A DNA stretch of 64,000 nt from Nitrosomonadales bacterium (GCA_023259055.1 JAHFQZ010000002.1:372001-436000), one strand, 5' to 3'; positions 1-9,791 are shown, counted from the first letter of the stretch. Notes: generated by a model from the letters alone, not told the origin. A program made the numbers and translations.

Positions 1-1
1 C

Positions 2-859
2 TTTCGTTTCCAGCTCCAGACCAACGGTACGCTGCTGGACGGTCTGCCGGATAGCGTTCTGGCAAATCTTTCCAATATCCTGCTTTCCATAGACGGCGGC
101 GAGGCAATCACCGACGGTTTTCGCGGGCGCGGCGTATTCCGGCAGGTGGTCAAGAATACCCAGGCGGTACGCGAACGGATGGCGGGAACCTTTACCGCGC
201 GCGTGACTTGGAGCAGCGAGGAAACTTCATTCGAGGAACTGGACGAGCTGGCGAATACTTTCGACTATGTGTATTTCCAGTTTGTCGCCGGAGAGGGCAC
301 TTATTCTCCCGCCGCGATGGAAAAGAAAAAAGCCGTCATCGCACAACTGGTGGACAAATTTTTCTCCAGCGAAGAGTTGTACCCGATCATTCCGATCATG
401 GGAATCGTGCGCAACAAGGTGTTGCCGACAAGGGCGACCGAGCTATGCCATGGAAAAACCCAATGCCGCGTGTCCACGCATATCCTCAATGTAATGCCGG
501 ACGGCAAGATATATCCCTGCCCCGACATGATGTACGTGCCGGAAATGCTGCAAGGCGATTTGAAAGAAAACTGGCTAAAGCCCAGCCCGTTGCAGCCACA
601 TCCCAACATGCCGTGCGACAAGTGCGAAGCGCAGCCGTGGTGCCGTGGCAATTGCCTGAAAAACCTTTATCTTGCTTATGTAAAGGGAGACCAGAACTAT
701 CGCCGTAATGTTGTCGAGCCAATCTGCGAGCTGGTCAGGTTTTTGGGAAGGGAAATTGACCGCCACGATCCTCTCGCCTGGTACGCAAAAGCTCCGCTGG
801 ATGTGCGCAAGACCCTGCGCGATTGCGAAGTCTACGAGTATGTGGAGATCATGCCCTGA
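2..859 (+). CDS. Radical SAM/SPASM domain protein, 5'-truncated
   Basis: The reading frame is open from base 2, so the gene begins left of the window; 285 residues are visible. The segment LQTNGTLLD followed by SIDGG is typical of the middle of a radical SAM barrel. The C-terminal part carries the seven-cysteine SPASM pattern: CRVSTHILNVMPDG, then YPCPDM, CDKCEAQPWCRGNC and a last Cys in EPICEL. Such domains bind auxiliary [4Fe-4S] clusters in peptide- or protein-modifying radical SAM enzymes. The CxxxCxxC motif lies off the left edge, so the subfamily (sulfatase maturase-like, peptide maturase or other) cannot be decided. The frame ends in TGA at 857-859 and is followed by repeat-rich DNA. 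Confidence 0.8.
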   Translation, partial: FRFQLQTNGTLLDGLPDSVLANLSNILLSIDGGEAITDGFRGRGVFRQVVKNTQAVRERMAGTFTARVTWSSEETSFEELDELANTFDYVYFQFVAGEGTYSPAAMEKKKAVIAQLVDKFFSSEELYPIIPIMGIVRNKVLPTRATELCHGKTQCRVSTHILNVMPDGKIYPCPDMMYVPEMLQGDLKENWLKPSPLQPHPNMPCDKCEAQPWCRGNCLKNLYLAYVKGDQNYRRNVVEPICELVRFLGREIDRHDPLAWYAKAPLDVRKTLRDCEVYEYVEIMP

Positions 860-1042
860 CGGGCAAGAAACGCAGATTAAATCGTCCTTGCGAGGAGCGT
901 AGCGACGTGGCAATCCAGAAGTCCGTTCCAGATCAAGAGTGCGTTTTTGTAGGGCAGGCTCTGCCCGCCGGATCAAGTTTCTCCTGAGTCCTTCGATAAA
1001 CTCAGGAGAAACTTGTCGTAGGTTTGTCGGGTGGAGCCCGAC
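860..1042. repeat. Intergenic repeat cluster with strong hairpin
   Basis: This spacer separates the convergent radical SAM and rsmB-like genes. Bases 883-917 match a type of dispersed intergenic repeat (TTGCGAGGAGCGTAGCGACG) that I know from many proteobacterial genomes. A perfect 15-bp inverted repeat follows: CAAGTTTCTCCTGAG at 974-988 and its complement at 1001-1015, with a 12-base loop. A smaller GTAGG...CCTAC structure lies at 1018-1047. The position between two converging genes suggests a bidirectional transcription barrier, but no clear T-run follows, so that role is inferred. Confidence 0.6.
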
Positions 1043-2299
1043 CTACAAAATCCTTTCCAGCACCGCCGCAAAGAATCCGTCCGTACCATGCAGGTGCGGG
1101 CGCAACTCCAGATAATCGCCCATATCCAGCGCAATCTTTTGCTGCTGCAATATCTCACTGGCCGGGCGCAGCACGAAGTCGGGGTGTGCGGCAAGGAAGG
1201 CTTGCACGATGTGCTGATTTTCCTCCGGCAGGAAGCTGCAAGTCGCGTACACCAGGCGCCCGCCTTTTTTTAGCAGGCGGCTGGCGGAGAGGAGGATCGC
1301 GGCCTGTTTTTGTGCAAGCTCTTCAATGCTGCCGGGCGATTGGCGGAATTTCAAGTCCGGGTTGCGGCGCAACGTGCCAAGACCACTGCAAGGCGCATCC
1401 ACCAGCACTCGGTCGATCTTGCCTGCCAGACGTTTTACCTTGAGGTCGTTCTCATGCGAAATCAGCATCGGCTGTATGTTGCTCGCGCCGGAACGCTTCA
1501 GGCGCGGCTTGAGATTGGCGAGGCGTTTTTCCGACACGTCCATTGCGTACAAACGGCCCTGCGAATTCATCAGCGCAGATAGCATCAGTGTCTTGCCACC
1601 CGCCCCGGCGCAGAAATCCACTACCATGTCATTGCGCTTCGGCGAGAGCATAAAGCCGAGCAACTGGCTGCCCTCGTCCTGCACTTCTATCTTGCCTTCG
1701 GTAAACAGCGCGTCTTTATTCAGCGGGATTTTTTCCTTGAGGCGGATGCCGATGGGCGAGTAGGGCGTGGCGGAAGCCCCGATATTTTTTTCATGCAGTT
1801 GCTGCAAAATATCCTCGCGCTTGGCGAGCAGCGTGTTGACGCGGATATCCAGCGGCGCGCCTTGCTGCATGGACAGGCCGATGGTGAGAATATCGGCTTC
1901 GGAATACGACGCGCGCATCTTCTCCACCAGCCATTCGGGCAATTCGGCTTGCACCGCTAATGGCAACTCCTCGACCTTCACCCCTTTCACGGTGGCGAGC
2001 CATTCCTTCTCATCGCGCTGTAATACCGGTTCGAGTTCACGCAGGTTATAGCCGCCGAACCTGAGCAGATGGGCGAGCGCCATGCGTCGCGGAGTCGCGT
2101 TTTTGGCACAGCATTGTTCCAGCAGCAGGCGGTGGCGCAACACGCCAAACACCGTCTCGGCGACCAGTTCGCGTTCATTCGAGCCGATGCGCTCGTTCTT
2201 GAAAAAATAGCGCAACGTGGTATCGGCCGGATGAGCCAGTGGCAGGATGGCGCGCAGCGCCTGGATGACGAGGTCTAAACGGTATTCGGTAATAAGCAT
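1043..2299 (-). CDS. RsmB/NOP-family rRNA (cytosine-C5) methyltransferase
   Basis: The product (418 aa) is an S-adenosylmethionine-dependent m5C methyltransferase of the RsmB/NOP family. The N-terminal third is helical and NusB-like, as in RsmB. The catalytic domain shows the SAM-binding loop DFCAGAGGKT (about residue 235), the motif DAPCSGLG (about 300) and the nucleophile motif YATCS (about 350). Length matches RsmB (about 430 aa). The gene is not next to fmt/def, the usual rsmB setting. It sits by DUF3108-purN-purM, an arrangement I associate with a second RsmB-like paralogue in betaproteobacteria, so I give no symbol. Substrate is probably 16S rRNA. Start is ATG at 2297-2299. Confidence 0.85.
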   Translation of the reverse strand: MLITEYRLDLVIQALRAILPLAHPADTTLRYFFKNERIGSNERELVAETVFGVLRHRLLLEQCCAKNATPRRMALAHLLRFGGYNLRELEPVLQRDEKEWLATVKGVKVEELPLAVQAELPEWLVEKMRASYSEADILTIGLSMQQGAPLDIRVNTLLAKREDILQQLHEKNIGASATPYSPIGIRLKEKIPLNKDALFTEGKIEVQDEGSQLLGFMLSPKRNDMVVDFCAGAGGKTLMLSALMNSQGRLYAMDVSEKRLANLKPRLKRSGASNIQPMLISHENDLKVKRLAGKIDRVLVDAPCSGLGTLRRNPDLKFRQSPGSIEELAQKQAAILLSASRLLKKGGRLVYATCSFLPEENQHIVQAFLAAHPDFVLRPASEILQQQKIALDMGDYLELRPHLHGTDGFFAAVLERIL

Positions 2300-2721
2300 G
2301 GCAAAGTCGGTCTCGCAAATTCAGGCGCGCAGTTTAGCAGGGTTGCGGGGCAATATCAGATGTGTAACGCTGTTGATGCAGGAGCGTAGAGGACTGGGGC
2401 GAGCCGGGAATAACGCTGTGCGCGAAGCAACTAGTCCGTTTATCGTATTGACGAAGCACGGGCAGGCGGATAGGGTGCGTCCCTGAAACTTGTTAAGGGG
2501 AACGGCATGAAAGCGAGCGTAGCGAGTTTTGATAAAAAAGTTATGGGAAGTGCTGCGGCCCCGCTGGGCGTATAGGCATTGTGGCGGATGTAGCGGCTAT
2601 GCCGAAAAAATTTGAACTTGGCCCCTTTAGACAACATTTTAGGGCTGCGATTAAGCGTTATAGAATGCAGTGAGCCGAAAAGTGAAGTTGTCTACCTCAC
2701 AATTCAAAACAGGGAGAAAAC
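2300..2721. other. Intergenic region without recognisable gene
   Basis: These 422 bases separate the rsmB-like gene from the HsdR_N-like gene. Small open frames exist (for example 2440-2637 on the minus strand) but have no recognisable domain or ribosome-binding site. The stretch ends with AGGGAG just before the ATG at 2722. No hairpin terminator or clear promoter was recognised. With the foreign-looking gene that follows, it may be one accessory insertion between rsmB-like and DUF3108. Confidence 0.4.
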
Positions 2722-3534
2722 ATGGCATCGATACCAAAGAAAGTTGCTGAGAGAGTGGTCGCGGGGGTTAAGAGGTATCAACCGATTCTCGCATCAGCAA
2801 AAGCACGAGATGTGGGGGAGGCTGATACAGTAACAATCATAAAGGATATGCTCGCCGACGTATTTGGATATGACAAATACTCAGAGGTCACTTCCGAGTT
2901 CTCGATTCGTGGAACATATTGCGATCTAGCGATAAAAACAGATGGGACTCTGCAAACCCTAATTGAAGTTAAAGCCATTGGACTTGAATTAAAGGATGCG
3001 CACGTAAAACAAGCAATCGACTATGCAGCGAACCAAGGTGTTGATTGGGTCTTGCTTACTAACGGCATGTGTTGGCGTGTTTACCACCTGACATTCTCGA
3101 AGCCTATCGAGCAAGAACTGGTAGTTAGTATCGATTTTTCCGTACTAAATACACGATCTGAAAACGATATCGAATTGCTTTATCTTTGGTGCAAAGAAGG
3201 CTGGCAACGTTCTGTTCTTGATGAATACAATACTCAAAAACAAGCGCTGTCCAAATTCTTTGTTGGAGCTATGCTTCAAACCGAACCTGTTCTTGATGTT
3301 ATACGACGCGAATTAAGACGTATATCTCCTGACGTACGCATCGACATCGGGCAAATCAAAGAGGTTCTTTCCAACGAAGTAATCAAGCGGGACGTCCTGG
3401 AAGGGGAGAAGGCAGAAGATGCTCGCAAGAAAATTGCACGCGCTGCATCGAAGGCACTTCGCGCAACAAATAATCGCGATGCTCCAAAAGATATCCCCGT
3501 CGGCGATGTTACGGAAAAAGCCGAGTCAGAATAA
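2722..3534 (+). CDS. Orphan HsdR_N-like (PD-(D/E)XK fold) protein
   Basis: The 270-aa product resembles the N-terminal nuclease-type domain of type I restriction HsdR subunits (HSDR_N family). After a helical start (residues 1-50) comes the core: SEFSIRGTYCDLAI with a candidate catalytic Asp, then TLIEVKAI, the E-x-K half of the PD-(D/E)XK motif, then VKQAIDYAANQGVDWVLLTN, typical of this fold. The C-terminal half (about 150-270) is helical and charged. There is no helicase/translocase domain and no HsdM/HsdS neighbour, so it is a stand-alone protein. A good Shine-Dalgarno AGGGAG precedes the ATG. Codon use looks more AT-rich than the neighbours, and it interrupts an otherwise housekeeping block, which suggests horizontal gain. 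Function unknown. Confidence 0.7.
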   Translation: MASIPKKVAERVVAGVKRYQPILASAKARDVGEADTVTIIKDMLADVFGYDKYSEVTSEFSIRGTYCDLAIKTDGTLQTLIEVKAIGLELKDAHVKQAIDYAANQGVDWVLLTNGMCWRVYHLTFSKPIEQELVVSIDFSVLNTRSENDIELLYLWCKEGWQRSVLDEYNTQKQALSKFFVGAMLQTEPVLDVIRRELRRISPDVRIDIGQIKEVLSNEVIKRDVLEGEKAEDARKKIARAASKALRATNNRDAPKDIPVGDVTEKAESE

Positions 3535-3619
3535 ATTAAGGAGGTCAGCTCAGCTTCGCATTGCGGAGATTCGCCTGCTGCGTGATGTCTTTGAAACTCC
3601 GCCGATGTGAACAACGCAG

Positions 3620-4360
3620 TCACGGCGTTATGCTGAGTTTGCTCAATACTTGTGTGAGTTGGTCGCCGTCAGCGTCGGTGATGATCATTTTGCACGGCAG
3701 GTTATGGTGCTCCGTGGCCAGCCATATTTCGGTCCTGCTCTCACCTTTCTTGGGCTGGTTATCGAGGTACAGGGTATCGAACTTTCCGGCTGGCGTCTGG
3801 AGTTGTTGCTTGAGAGAGATTGCATACTGGTAGTTATCCAGTTTGCTGCCGTTGGTCATCGGGAAGTCCAGCATTGTGGCGGGTTGCAGCGACAGGAACA
3901 TGAATTGATACATCGCGCTCAGGCGGTCCTGCGCGCCATCGGGTAGCGCGACTACGGTGCGCTGTTTCTGGCGGATCAGGGTGAGTTGCCTCTTGTCCCA
4001 GTCGAATTCGGCGCTTCGATCCCTGCTTTCCTCGCCCTCGCGATGATCGCTGAAGCGCAGGGGTTGCAGCCCTTTCGGGCCTACCAATCCGCTGCTGCTG
4101 ATAAGAATCTTTCCCGGTTTGAATACCGCCAGCAAACCGACCGCGCGAGTGGCGCTGGATAGCGTGTAGTGATCCTTGTCGCGCGTATAGGTTTCTTCGA
4201 TCTGGCCGATGTTAAGGCTGCCCTTGTAAATGTCGTATGTGAGCTGCACACTGTCCGGCGCGGCGGCGAAGGCGGAGGACAGAAGGCACAGGGCCGAAGA
4301 CAGAAGTGTCGCTGCGGCTATGCAGCGTTTTTGGATCGTCTTCTGTATTTTTTCAGTCAT
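3620..4360 (-). CDS. DUF3108 domain protein, exported
   Basis: The product (246 aa) starts with a signal-like segment: basic MTEKIQKTIQKR, a hydrophobic stretch, then an AFAAAP cleavage-type site. The mature part, beginning SVQLTYDIYKGSLNIGQIEE, matches the DUF3108 family of periplasmic beta-rich proteins of unknown function. I chose the ATG at 4358-4360 because it lies 4 bp after the purN stop and directly before the signal peptide; the longer frame would start inside purN. The arrangement purM-purN-DUF3108 on one strand suggests cotranscription, although no purine-related role is known for this family. Confidence 0.8.
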   Translation of the reverse strand: MTEKIQKTIQKRCIAAATLLSSALCLLSSAFAAAPDSVQLTYDIYKGSLNIGQIEETYTRDKDHYTLSSATRAVGLLAVFKPGKILISSSGLVGPKGLQPLRFSDHREGEESRDRSAEFDWDKRQLTLIRQKQRTVVALPDGAQDRLSAMYQFMFLSLQPATMLDFPMTNGSKLDNYQYAISLKQQLQTPAGKFDTLYLDNQPKKGESRTEIWLATEHHNLPCKMIITDADGDQLTQVLSKLSITP

Positions 4361-4364
4361 CTGA

Positions 4365-5003
4365 CTATTCCAGGCCTGGTGAAAACAATGTAAAGCCGGA
4401 CTGTTTGATGCGCCGGAAGACGACCTGACCTTTTTCATTCAGTTCGATTTGATCCGTGCTCAGCCAGCGTATGGCTTGCGGATAAATCCGATGTTCCTCT
4501 TGCAGCACCCTTGCCGCAAGCGTTTGCTCGGTGTCATCTTGCAATACCGGCACGGCAGCCTGAACGATGATGGGGCCGTGGTCGAGATCGGAAGAAACAA
4601 AATGCACTGTGCATCCGTGAATCTTTACACCATCGTGCAGGGCGCGCGCATGGGTGTTGAGGCCGCTATAGGCTGGCAATAGCGATGGGTGGATGTTGAG
4701 CATTTTGCCGCGATACCGCGCCACAAAGCCTGGGGTGAGGATGCGCATGAATCCGGCAAGTGCCACATAGTCAGGTTTAAAAGTGTCTATCGTTCGAGCA
4801 AGCGCGGCATCGAAGCTGTCGCGATCTGCGTAGTCGCGATGATTGACCACAGCGGTCGTGATGCCGCGCGCTCTTGCAATGTTCAGGCCTTCGGCATCTG
4901 CGCGATTGCTGATTACAGCCGCAACCTGGCAAGGAAGTTTTGCTTCCAGCAGGGCTTGCATGTTGCTGCCGCGACCGGAAATCAGGATGACGATATTTTT
5001 CAT
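4365..5003 (-). CDS. purN: Phosphoribosylglycinamide formyltransferase
   Basis: PurN (212 aa) transfers a formyl group from 10-formyl-THF to GAR in purine biosynthesis, in the cytosol. The N-terminal phosphate-binding loop ISGRGSNMQ is present. The catalytic signature is NIHPSLLPAYSGLNTH (Asn and His), followed by GCTVHFVSSDLDHGPII with the catalytic Asp. Length is normal. It lies downstream of purM on the same strand, but a large palindromic repeat (5010-5083) fills the space between them, so the degree of cotranscription is uncertain. Confidence 0.97.
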   Translation of the reverse strand: MKNIVILISGRGSNMQALLEAKLPCQVAAVISNRADAEGLNIARARGITTAVVNHRDYADRDSFDAALARTIDTFKPDYVALAGFMRILTPGFVARYRGKMLNIHPSLLPAYSGLNTHARALHDGVKIHGCTVHFVSSDLDHGPIIVQAAVPVLQDDTEQTLAARVLQEEHRIYPQAIRWLSTDQIELNEKGQVVFRRIKQSGFTLFSPGLE

Positions 5004-5009
5004 TTATTC

Positions 5010-5079
5010 GTAGGGGCGGGTCTCAGACCCGCCCGTGTTCGGTTGAATATTCATTGAAGGGCGGGTCTGAGACCCGCCC

Positions 5080-5083
<4 letters not shown>
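5010..5083. repeat. Double palindrome repeat between purM and purN
   Basis: A perfect 25-bp inverted repeat has arms at 5010-5034 and 5059-5083, separated by 24 bases. Each arm is itself palindromic (GGGCGGGTCT/AGACCCGCCC). It looks like a REP/BIME-type element of the GGGCGGGTCTGAGACCCGCC class. On the minus strand the right arm supplies the TAG that ends purM (5080-5082). The hairpins could attenuate transcription into purN or protect the purM mRNA 3' end. Confidence 0.85.
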
Positions 5084-6147
<1,064 letters not shown>

Positions 6148-6208
6148 GTTGAGTTTTCGCCTTCGTCGGGATAAAGTGACACACGATTTTCTGCGAATTT
6201 TACCCGAA

Positions 6209-7267
6209 ATGAACCTGTCTCGCATTGCCGCCGTGCAATGGCTATCCTTCGCCGTGGCGGTTGCCGCGCTGCTGTATTTGCTCAGTCCGATACTCACGCC
6301 GTTCGTCGCGGCTGGCATCTTTGCCTATATCTGCAATCCGCTGGTGCAGCGGCTCAGCGCACGGAAAATGCCACGCACGCTGGCGGTGGCGCTGGTGATG
6401 AGCGGGTTTCTGCTGCTGTTTGCCTTGTTGTTAATGATTATGCTGCCGCTGCTGGAAAAGGAAATCAGCCTGTTCGTGACGCGCCTGCCGGACTGGATTG
6501 AGGCGGCGCGCACGCATCTGTTGCCGCGGTTGCAGCAATGGTTTGGCGACAGCATTGAGTGGGATAGTCATGCGCTAAAGAACCTGCTGCTCAGTCACTG
6601 GCAAAGTGCAGGCGGGGTCACCGGAAAACTGCTGGCGTGGCTCGGTAGCGGCGGCGGTGTAATCATCGGCGTTCTGGTCAATCTGCTGCTGATACCGGTG
6701 GCAATGTTCTATTTGCTGCGCGACTGGAATGGGCTGGTGGCGCGTGTGGATCATCTTGTTCCGCGCCACTGGCACAGCAAGATCAGGGAAATTGCCGTAG
6801 AAGTGGATCGCGTACTGGCGGAATTTTTGCGCGGGCAAATTGCAGTGATGCTGTTGATGAGCGTGTATTACGTTCTGGTGCTGTGGCTGGCCGGGCTGGA
6901 GTTTGCGCTGCCCATCGGCATCGTCGCCGGCATGCTGGTGTTCGTGCCTTATCTGGGCATGATTACCGGTTTGTCGCTTGCGACGCTGGCGGCAGTAATG
7001 CAATTCCCCTCCTTCAGCGGCGTGCTGTGGGTGTGGGGGGTGTTCGGTGCAGGGCAACTGATCGAGGGTATGGTGGTTACCCCCTGGCTGGTCGGCGAGC
7101 GCGTCGGCCTGCATCCGCTGGCGGTGATTTTTGCGCTGCTTGCCTTTGGGCAGCTGTTCGGCTTCTTCGGCCTGCTGCTGGCTTTGCCGCTTTCAGCAAT
7201 ATTGCTGGTCACGTTGCGGCATGGCAAGGCATGGTATTTATCCAGCAGCATGTATCGCCAACCATGA
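6209..7267 (+). CDS. AI-2E family transporter (PerM-type permease)
   Basis: The 352-aa protein has about eight hydrophobic segments. It opens [20 protein letters not shown] and contains the conserved segment [19 protein letters not shown] and a glycine-rich C-terminal hydrophobic region, as in the PF01594 AI-2E/PerM family. These are inner-membrane proteins; some are linked to autoinducer or ion export, but the substrate here is unknown. I chose ATG 6209-6211; the longer frame has a polar extension without support. The gene diverges from purM and is followed after 19 bp by hda, probably in one transcript. Confidence 0.88.
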   Translation: MNLSRIAAVQWLSFAVAVAALLYLLSPILTPFVAAGIFAYICNPLVQRLSARKMPRTLAVALVMSGFLLLFALLLMIMLPLLEKEISLFVTRLPDWIEAARTHLLPRLQQWFGDSIEWDSHALKNLLLSHWQSAGGVTGKLLAWLGSGGGVIIGVLVNLLLIPVAMFYLLRDWNGLVARVDHLVPRHWHSKIREIAVEVDRVLAEFLRGQIAVMLLMSVYYVLVLWLAGLEFALPIGIVAGMLVFVPYLGMITGLSLATLAAVMQFPSFSGVLWVWGVFGAGQLIEGMVVTPWLVGERVGLHPLAVIFALLAFGQLFGFFGLLLALPLSAILLVTLRHGKAWYLSSSMYRQP

Positions 7268-7286
7268 AAATCTATGGGGCCTCGTT

Positions 7287-7970
7287 TTGAGACAGCTGCT
7301 GCTCAACATTTCACCTGACTGGCGACCGGCACTGGAAAATTTCGTGGTGGGGCGAAACCCGGAATTAATTTCGGTGCTGAGGCATGCCTTGGCTGGCGAC
7401 ACGGGTGAGCGGTGTTTTTTTGTATGGGGCGAAACCGGCAGCGGCAAAAGCCATTTGCTGCAAGCCTGTGTTCGTGCGTCGCTGGAAATGCACCAAAGCG
7501 CGATCTATGCGCAGGGTAGCGTCCCGGATAGCGCGTCAGTGGTAGCGGTGGATGATGTTGATCAGCTTGATGATGCCGCGCAAATCAGGCTGTTCGATCT
7601 CTACAACCGGATGCGCGACAGCGGGGCAATGTTGCTGGTCAGCGGCAAGGAGTCCCCGCTGCATCTCAAGTTGCGCGACGATCTGCGTACCCGATTGGGG
7701 TGGGGTTTGGTGTACCAGTTGTATGGTCTGAGCGATGAGGAAAAAGCCGAGGCCCTGGCGCAACATGCTCAATCGCGCGGTTTTGCGCTGCCGTCAGAAG
7801 TTACGCAATATTTGTTGCGTCATGGACGACGCGATCTACCAAGTCTGATGGCAGTGCTGGAAGCGCTGGATGAATATTCGTTACGAATGCATCGCGCGCC
7901 ATCGGTGCCATTGCTCAAAGAGGTTTTGCATCATGAGTTGGGGGTGGGTTCGGGCGAAACAGCCCCATGA
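7287..7970 (+). CDS. hda: DnaA regulatory inactivator Hda
   Basis: The 227-aa product is a DnaA-like AAA+ protein. It shows the start LRQLLLNISPDWRPALENFV, a Walker A GETGSGKSHLL (about residue 46) and a Walker B-like VVAVDDVDQL. It lacks the DnaA domain IV DNA-binding region, as Hda does. In E. coli, Hda with the clamp stimulates ATP hydrolysis by DnaA and prevents over-initiation. The usual clamp-binding motif is not far from the N-terminus (QLLLNI). I chose TTG at 7287-7289 because the conserved family sequence starts there and it lies just after perM. Confidence 0.92.
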   Translation: MRQLLLNISPDWRPALENFVVGRNPELISVLRHALAGDTGERCFFVWGETGSGKSHLLQACVRASLEMHQSAIYAQGSVPDSASVVAVDDVDQLDDAAQIRLFDLYNRMRDSGAMLLVSGKESPLHLKLRDDLRTRLGWGLVYQLYGLSDEEKAEALAQHAQSRGFALPSEVTQYLLRHGRRDLPSLMAVLEALDEYSLRMHRAPSVPLLKEVLHHELGVGSGETAP

Positions 7971-8108
7971 TTTATTACTCAAAATTAGCTTGGTATGAAG
8001 ACTATCACCATAGGGTAAAAAACTGGTAGCATGAACTTCACCATTGGGAGACAAAAACCATTGGAACGGGTGAAAAATTAAAACAAATTCTTATTTCAGG
8101 GGATGCAA

Positions 8109-8690
8109 ATGAACAACACCAAAAACATAGCGATTTATGCAACATTGGCCGTGCTGATGGCCGCCACCCGATTCAATCATTTCGGTTCGGCCGTTTCCTT
8201 GCCCGATGCCTCTTTCGCAATATTCTTTCTGGGTGGTTTATATCTGGCACTGTTTGCTCGTGCGTCAATCGCCGCCTTCATTATGCTGATCCTTGAGGCG
8301 GGTTTGATCGATTACTATGCGACTTCCATTCAAGGAGTCAGCGACTGGTGCATGACTCCTGCCTATTGGTTACTCGTCCCGACATATGGCAGCTTGTGGC
8401 TGGTCGGACGCTGGTTTGCGCTGCGGCATACCATGGAAGGCAGGGGGCTGGTTGTGTTAGCTTTTACTGCATGGGTAGCGAGCAGTTTTGCCTTCATGTT
8501 TTCCAATGCTGCTTTTTATATGTTTTCCGAGCATTTCGCTGTCATGAGCGCTGCTGAATACATATCGCGCGTCACTCAATACTATGGTTCGTATGTTTCG
8601 GTGGCCATGTTATATATCTACTGTGCCGTAGGTATTCAGATGGTATTCGGAATCATGGGCAAACAGGGGATGCATCCGCGAAGGATGTAG
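8109..8690 (+). CDS. Conserved multi-spanning membrane protein, function unknown
   Basis: The 193-aa product has five or six hydrophobic segments and little soluble sequence. Visible features are an N-terminal AATRFNHFGSAVSLPDASFA, then LIDYYATSIQGVSDWCMTPAY and a basic C-terminus. I chose the second ATG (8109) because AGGGG lies six bases upstream; ATG 8103 is too close. I do not recognise a characterised family. The size and layout would suit a substrate-binding membrane component of an ECF-type vitamin transporter, and I have a weak memory of similar proteins annotated as cobalamin-related, but no cobalamin riboswitch is visible upstream. Confidence 0.7.
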   Translation: MNNTKNIAIYATLAVLMAATRFNHFGSAVSLPDASFAIFFLGGLYLALFARASIAAFIMLILEAGLIDYYATSIQGVSDWCMTPAYWLLVPTYGSLWLVGRWFALRHTMEGRGLVVLAFTAWVASSFAFMFSNAAFYMFSEHFAVMSAAEYISRVTQYYGSYVSVAMLYIYCAVGIQMVFGIMGKQGMHPRRM

Positions 8691-8797
8691 TCTGAACGCC
8701 ATTTTCAAGAATGAGCGCGTAAGCATTCAGGTTGGTGTCGGGAACGCACCCGCACTTGTTAAGGATTAGGGAGACGTAGTCTGTGTCGAGTTGGATA

Positions 8798-8826
8798 TCA
8801 GGGGACGGATTTGCGCCGCCCCCTGA
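8798..8826. terminator. Intergenic hairpin, possible bidirectional terminator
   Basis: TCAGGGG-a-CGG at 8798-8808 pairs with CCG-c-CCCCTGA at 8816-8826 around a seven-base loop. It lies between the converging membrane-protein gene and the outer-membrane protein gene. There is no T-run on either side, so Rho-independent termination is uncertain. Confidence 0.45.
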
Positions 8827-8849
8827 TGGAAAGACAAGAGTCAAAGTTT

Positions 8850-9398
8850 TTAGAAATTAAGGCCCGCGCTCAAGTTCAACATGGCACCACCCATATTGGT
8901 GATTGCGCTGGTACCGGTAAGTGCTGGTTTTGCTATGCGGTAACCAAGCTCAACGCCAATGAAAGAGGCAACTTTGCCCTTGGACGTGAGAAGTTTTATG
9001 CCGCCGAACACGTCAGCCATGGTCGAGGCTCCGACCGAACCAGCAGCTCCCAGAACGTTAATGTTACCCAGGTCGAGACCGACATAAACCGGCGAGGTAC
9101 CGGCAGTCAAAATGTTCTTGGAGATTCTGATTGCGGTCACATCGTAGCCCGTGACAGCAGGCGCGACAGATTTATCCTTCAGGTTTACGGTTTCGTTCAA
9201 AATGCCGACCTCGGTTTCCTGGTCCAGAAAAAAGGATAATAAAATGGACTGCCCGTTAACATTTCCTACGTTCTTATCGGCTGTGGCCTGAAAAGGAACA
9301 CGGAACTGAAAGCCGATGGTGCTATCAGCTGCAAAAACCGCGGAAGCGAATGAAGCTAGTACGGCCAAGCTTGTTACCAAACCTATTTTTTTCAGCAT
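8850..9398 (-). CDS. Small outer-membrane beta-barrel-like protein
   Basis: The 182-aa product begins with a clear signal peptide (MLKKIGLVTSLAVLASFASA, cleavage after AFA). The mature part has alternating, glycine-rich strands and ends in a C-terminal phenylalanine (LNLSAGLNF), as expected for an outer-membrane barrel. I cannot assign a family or substrate. ATG 9396-9398 was chosen because AGGAGA precedes it and the signal peptide starts there. A perfect 18-bp palindrome lies about 30 bp upstream of the start. Confidence 0.75.
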   Translation of the reverse strand: MLKKIGLVTSLAVLASFASAVFAADSTIGFQFRVPFQATADKNVGNVNGQSILLSFFLDQETEVGILNETVNLKDKSVAPAVTGYDVTAIRISKNILTAGTSPVYVGLDLGNINVLGAAGSVGASTMADVFGGIKLLTSKGKVASFIGVELGYRIAKPALTGTSAITNMGGAMLNLSAGLNF

Positions 9399-9426
9399 GA
9401 AGAATTCTCCTTGAGATTGTTCAATT

Positions 9427-9444
9427 CTATTGGCAAGCCAATAG
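9427..9444. promoter_or_regulatory. 18-bp perfect palindrome upstream of OM protein
   Basis: CTATTGGC-AA-GCCAATAG is a perfect dyad between the predicted promoter area and the ribosome-binding site of the outer-membrane protein gene. It is too compact and lacks a T-run in the gene direction to be a terminator. A repressor operator or a 5'-UTR hairpin is more likely. The regulator is unknown. Confidence 0.4.
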
Positions 9445-9542
9445 AAAAAAGTTGTAAAAATTAATACGACATTCATTGTTGAATGCTCATAAATTGTAAG
9501 TTATTTTCTGCCATTCGCGCATCATCCAAATGAACTAGATAC

Positions 9543-9557
9543 GCAAATGATATTTGC
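9543..9557. promoter_or_regulatory. Short dyad in the spacer before the peroxiredoxin gene
   Basis: GCAAAT-GAT-ATTTGC is a 6-3-6 dyad in the 393-bp divergent spacer between the outer-membrane protein gene and the peroxiredoxin gene. The rest of the spacer (9445-9791) holds no recognisable gene. A good AGGAG precedes the peroxiredoxin ATG. The dyad may be a regulator site, but no known consensus was matched. Confidence 0.25.
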
Positions 9558-9791
9558 ATGACTCTTTGAAACTACTTGTTTTGCGGCCTGAGCAAGGCGC
9601 ACCTGCAAGAGCGACAACAAGCGAAGCCTGGTGCTATAGCAGGCCATCGCTGTCAGGTTATTACTGCGCTTGACCAAACCAGTGATCCTTGGCTGCCCTG
9701 CGAAAATCAAACCCGCAGTCGACAGAAGATTGACGCGGCAGCGGCAAAAGCCTAAATTGTGCTACCCAACACAACCATTTAGGAGATAAAC

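Noticed and set aside
2440..2637. A 65-aa minus-strand frame in the rsmB-like/HsdR_N spacer
   Set aside because: No domain, no ribosome-binding site, and the sequence looks like a shadow of a repeat.
2640..3640. Integron-cassette borders (attC) around the HsdR_N-like gene
   Set aside because: GCGTTATAG and GCGTTATGC flank the gene, but the last bases do not fit GTTRRRY and no matching RYYYAAC partner was found.
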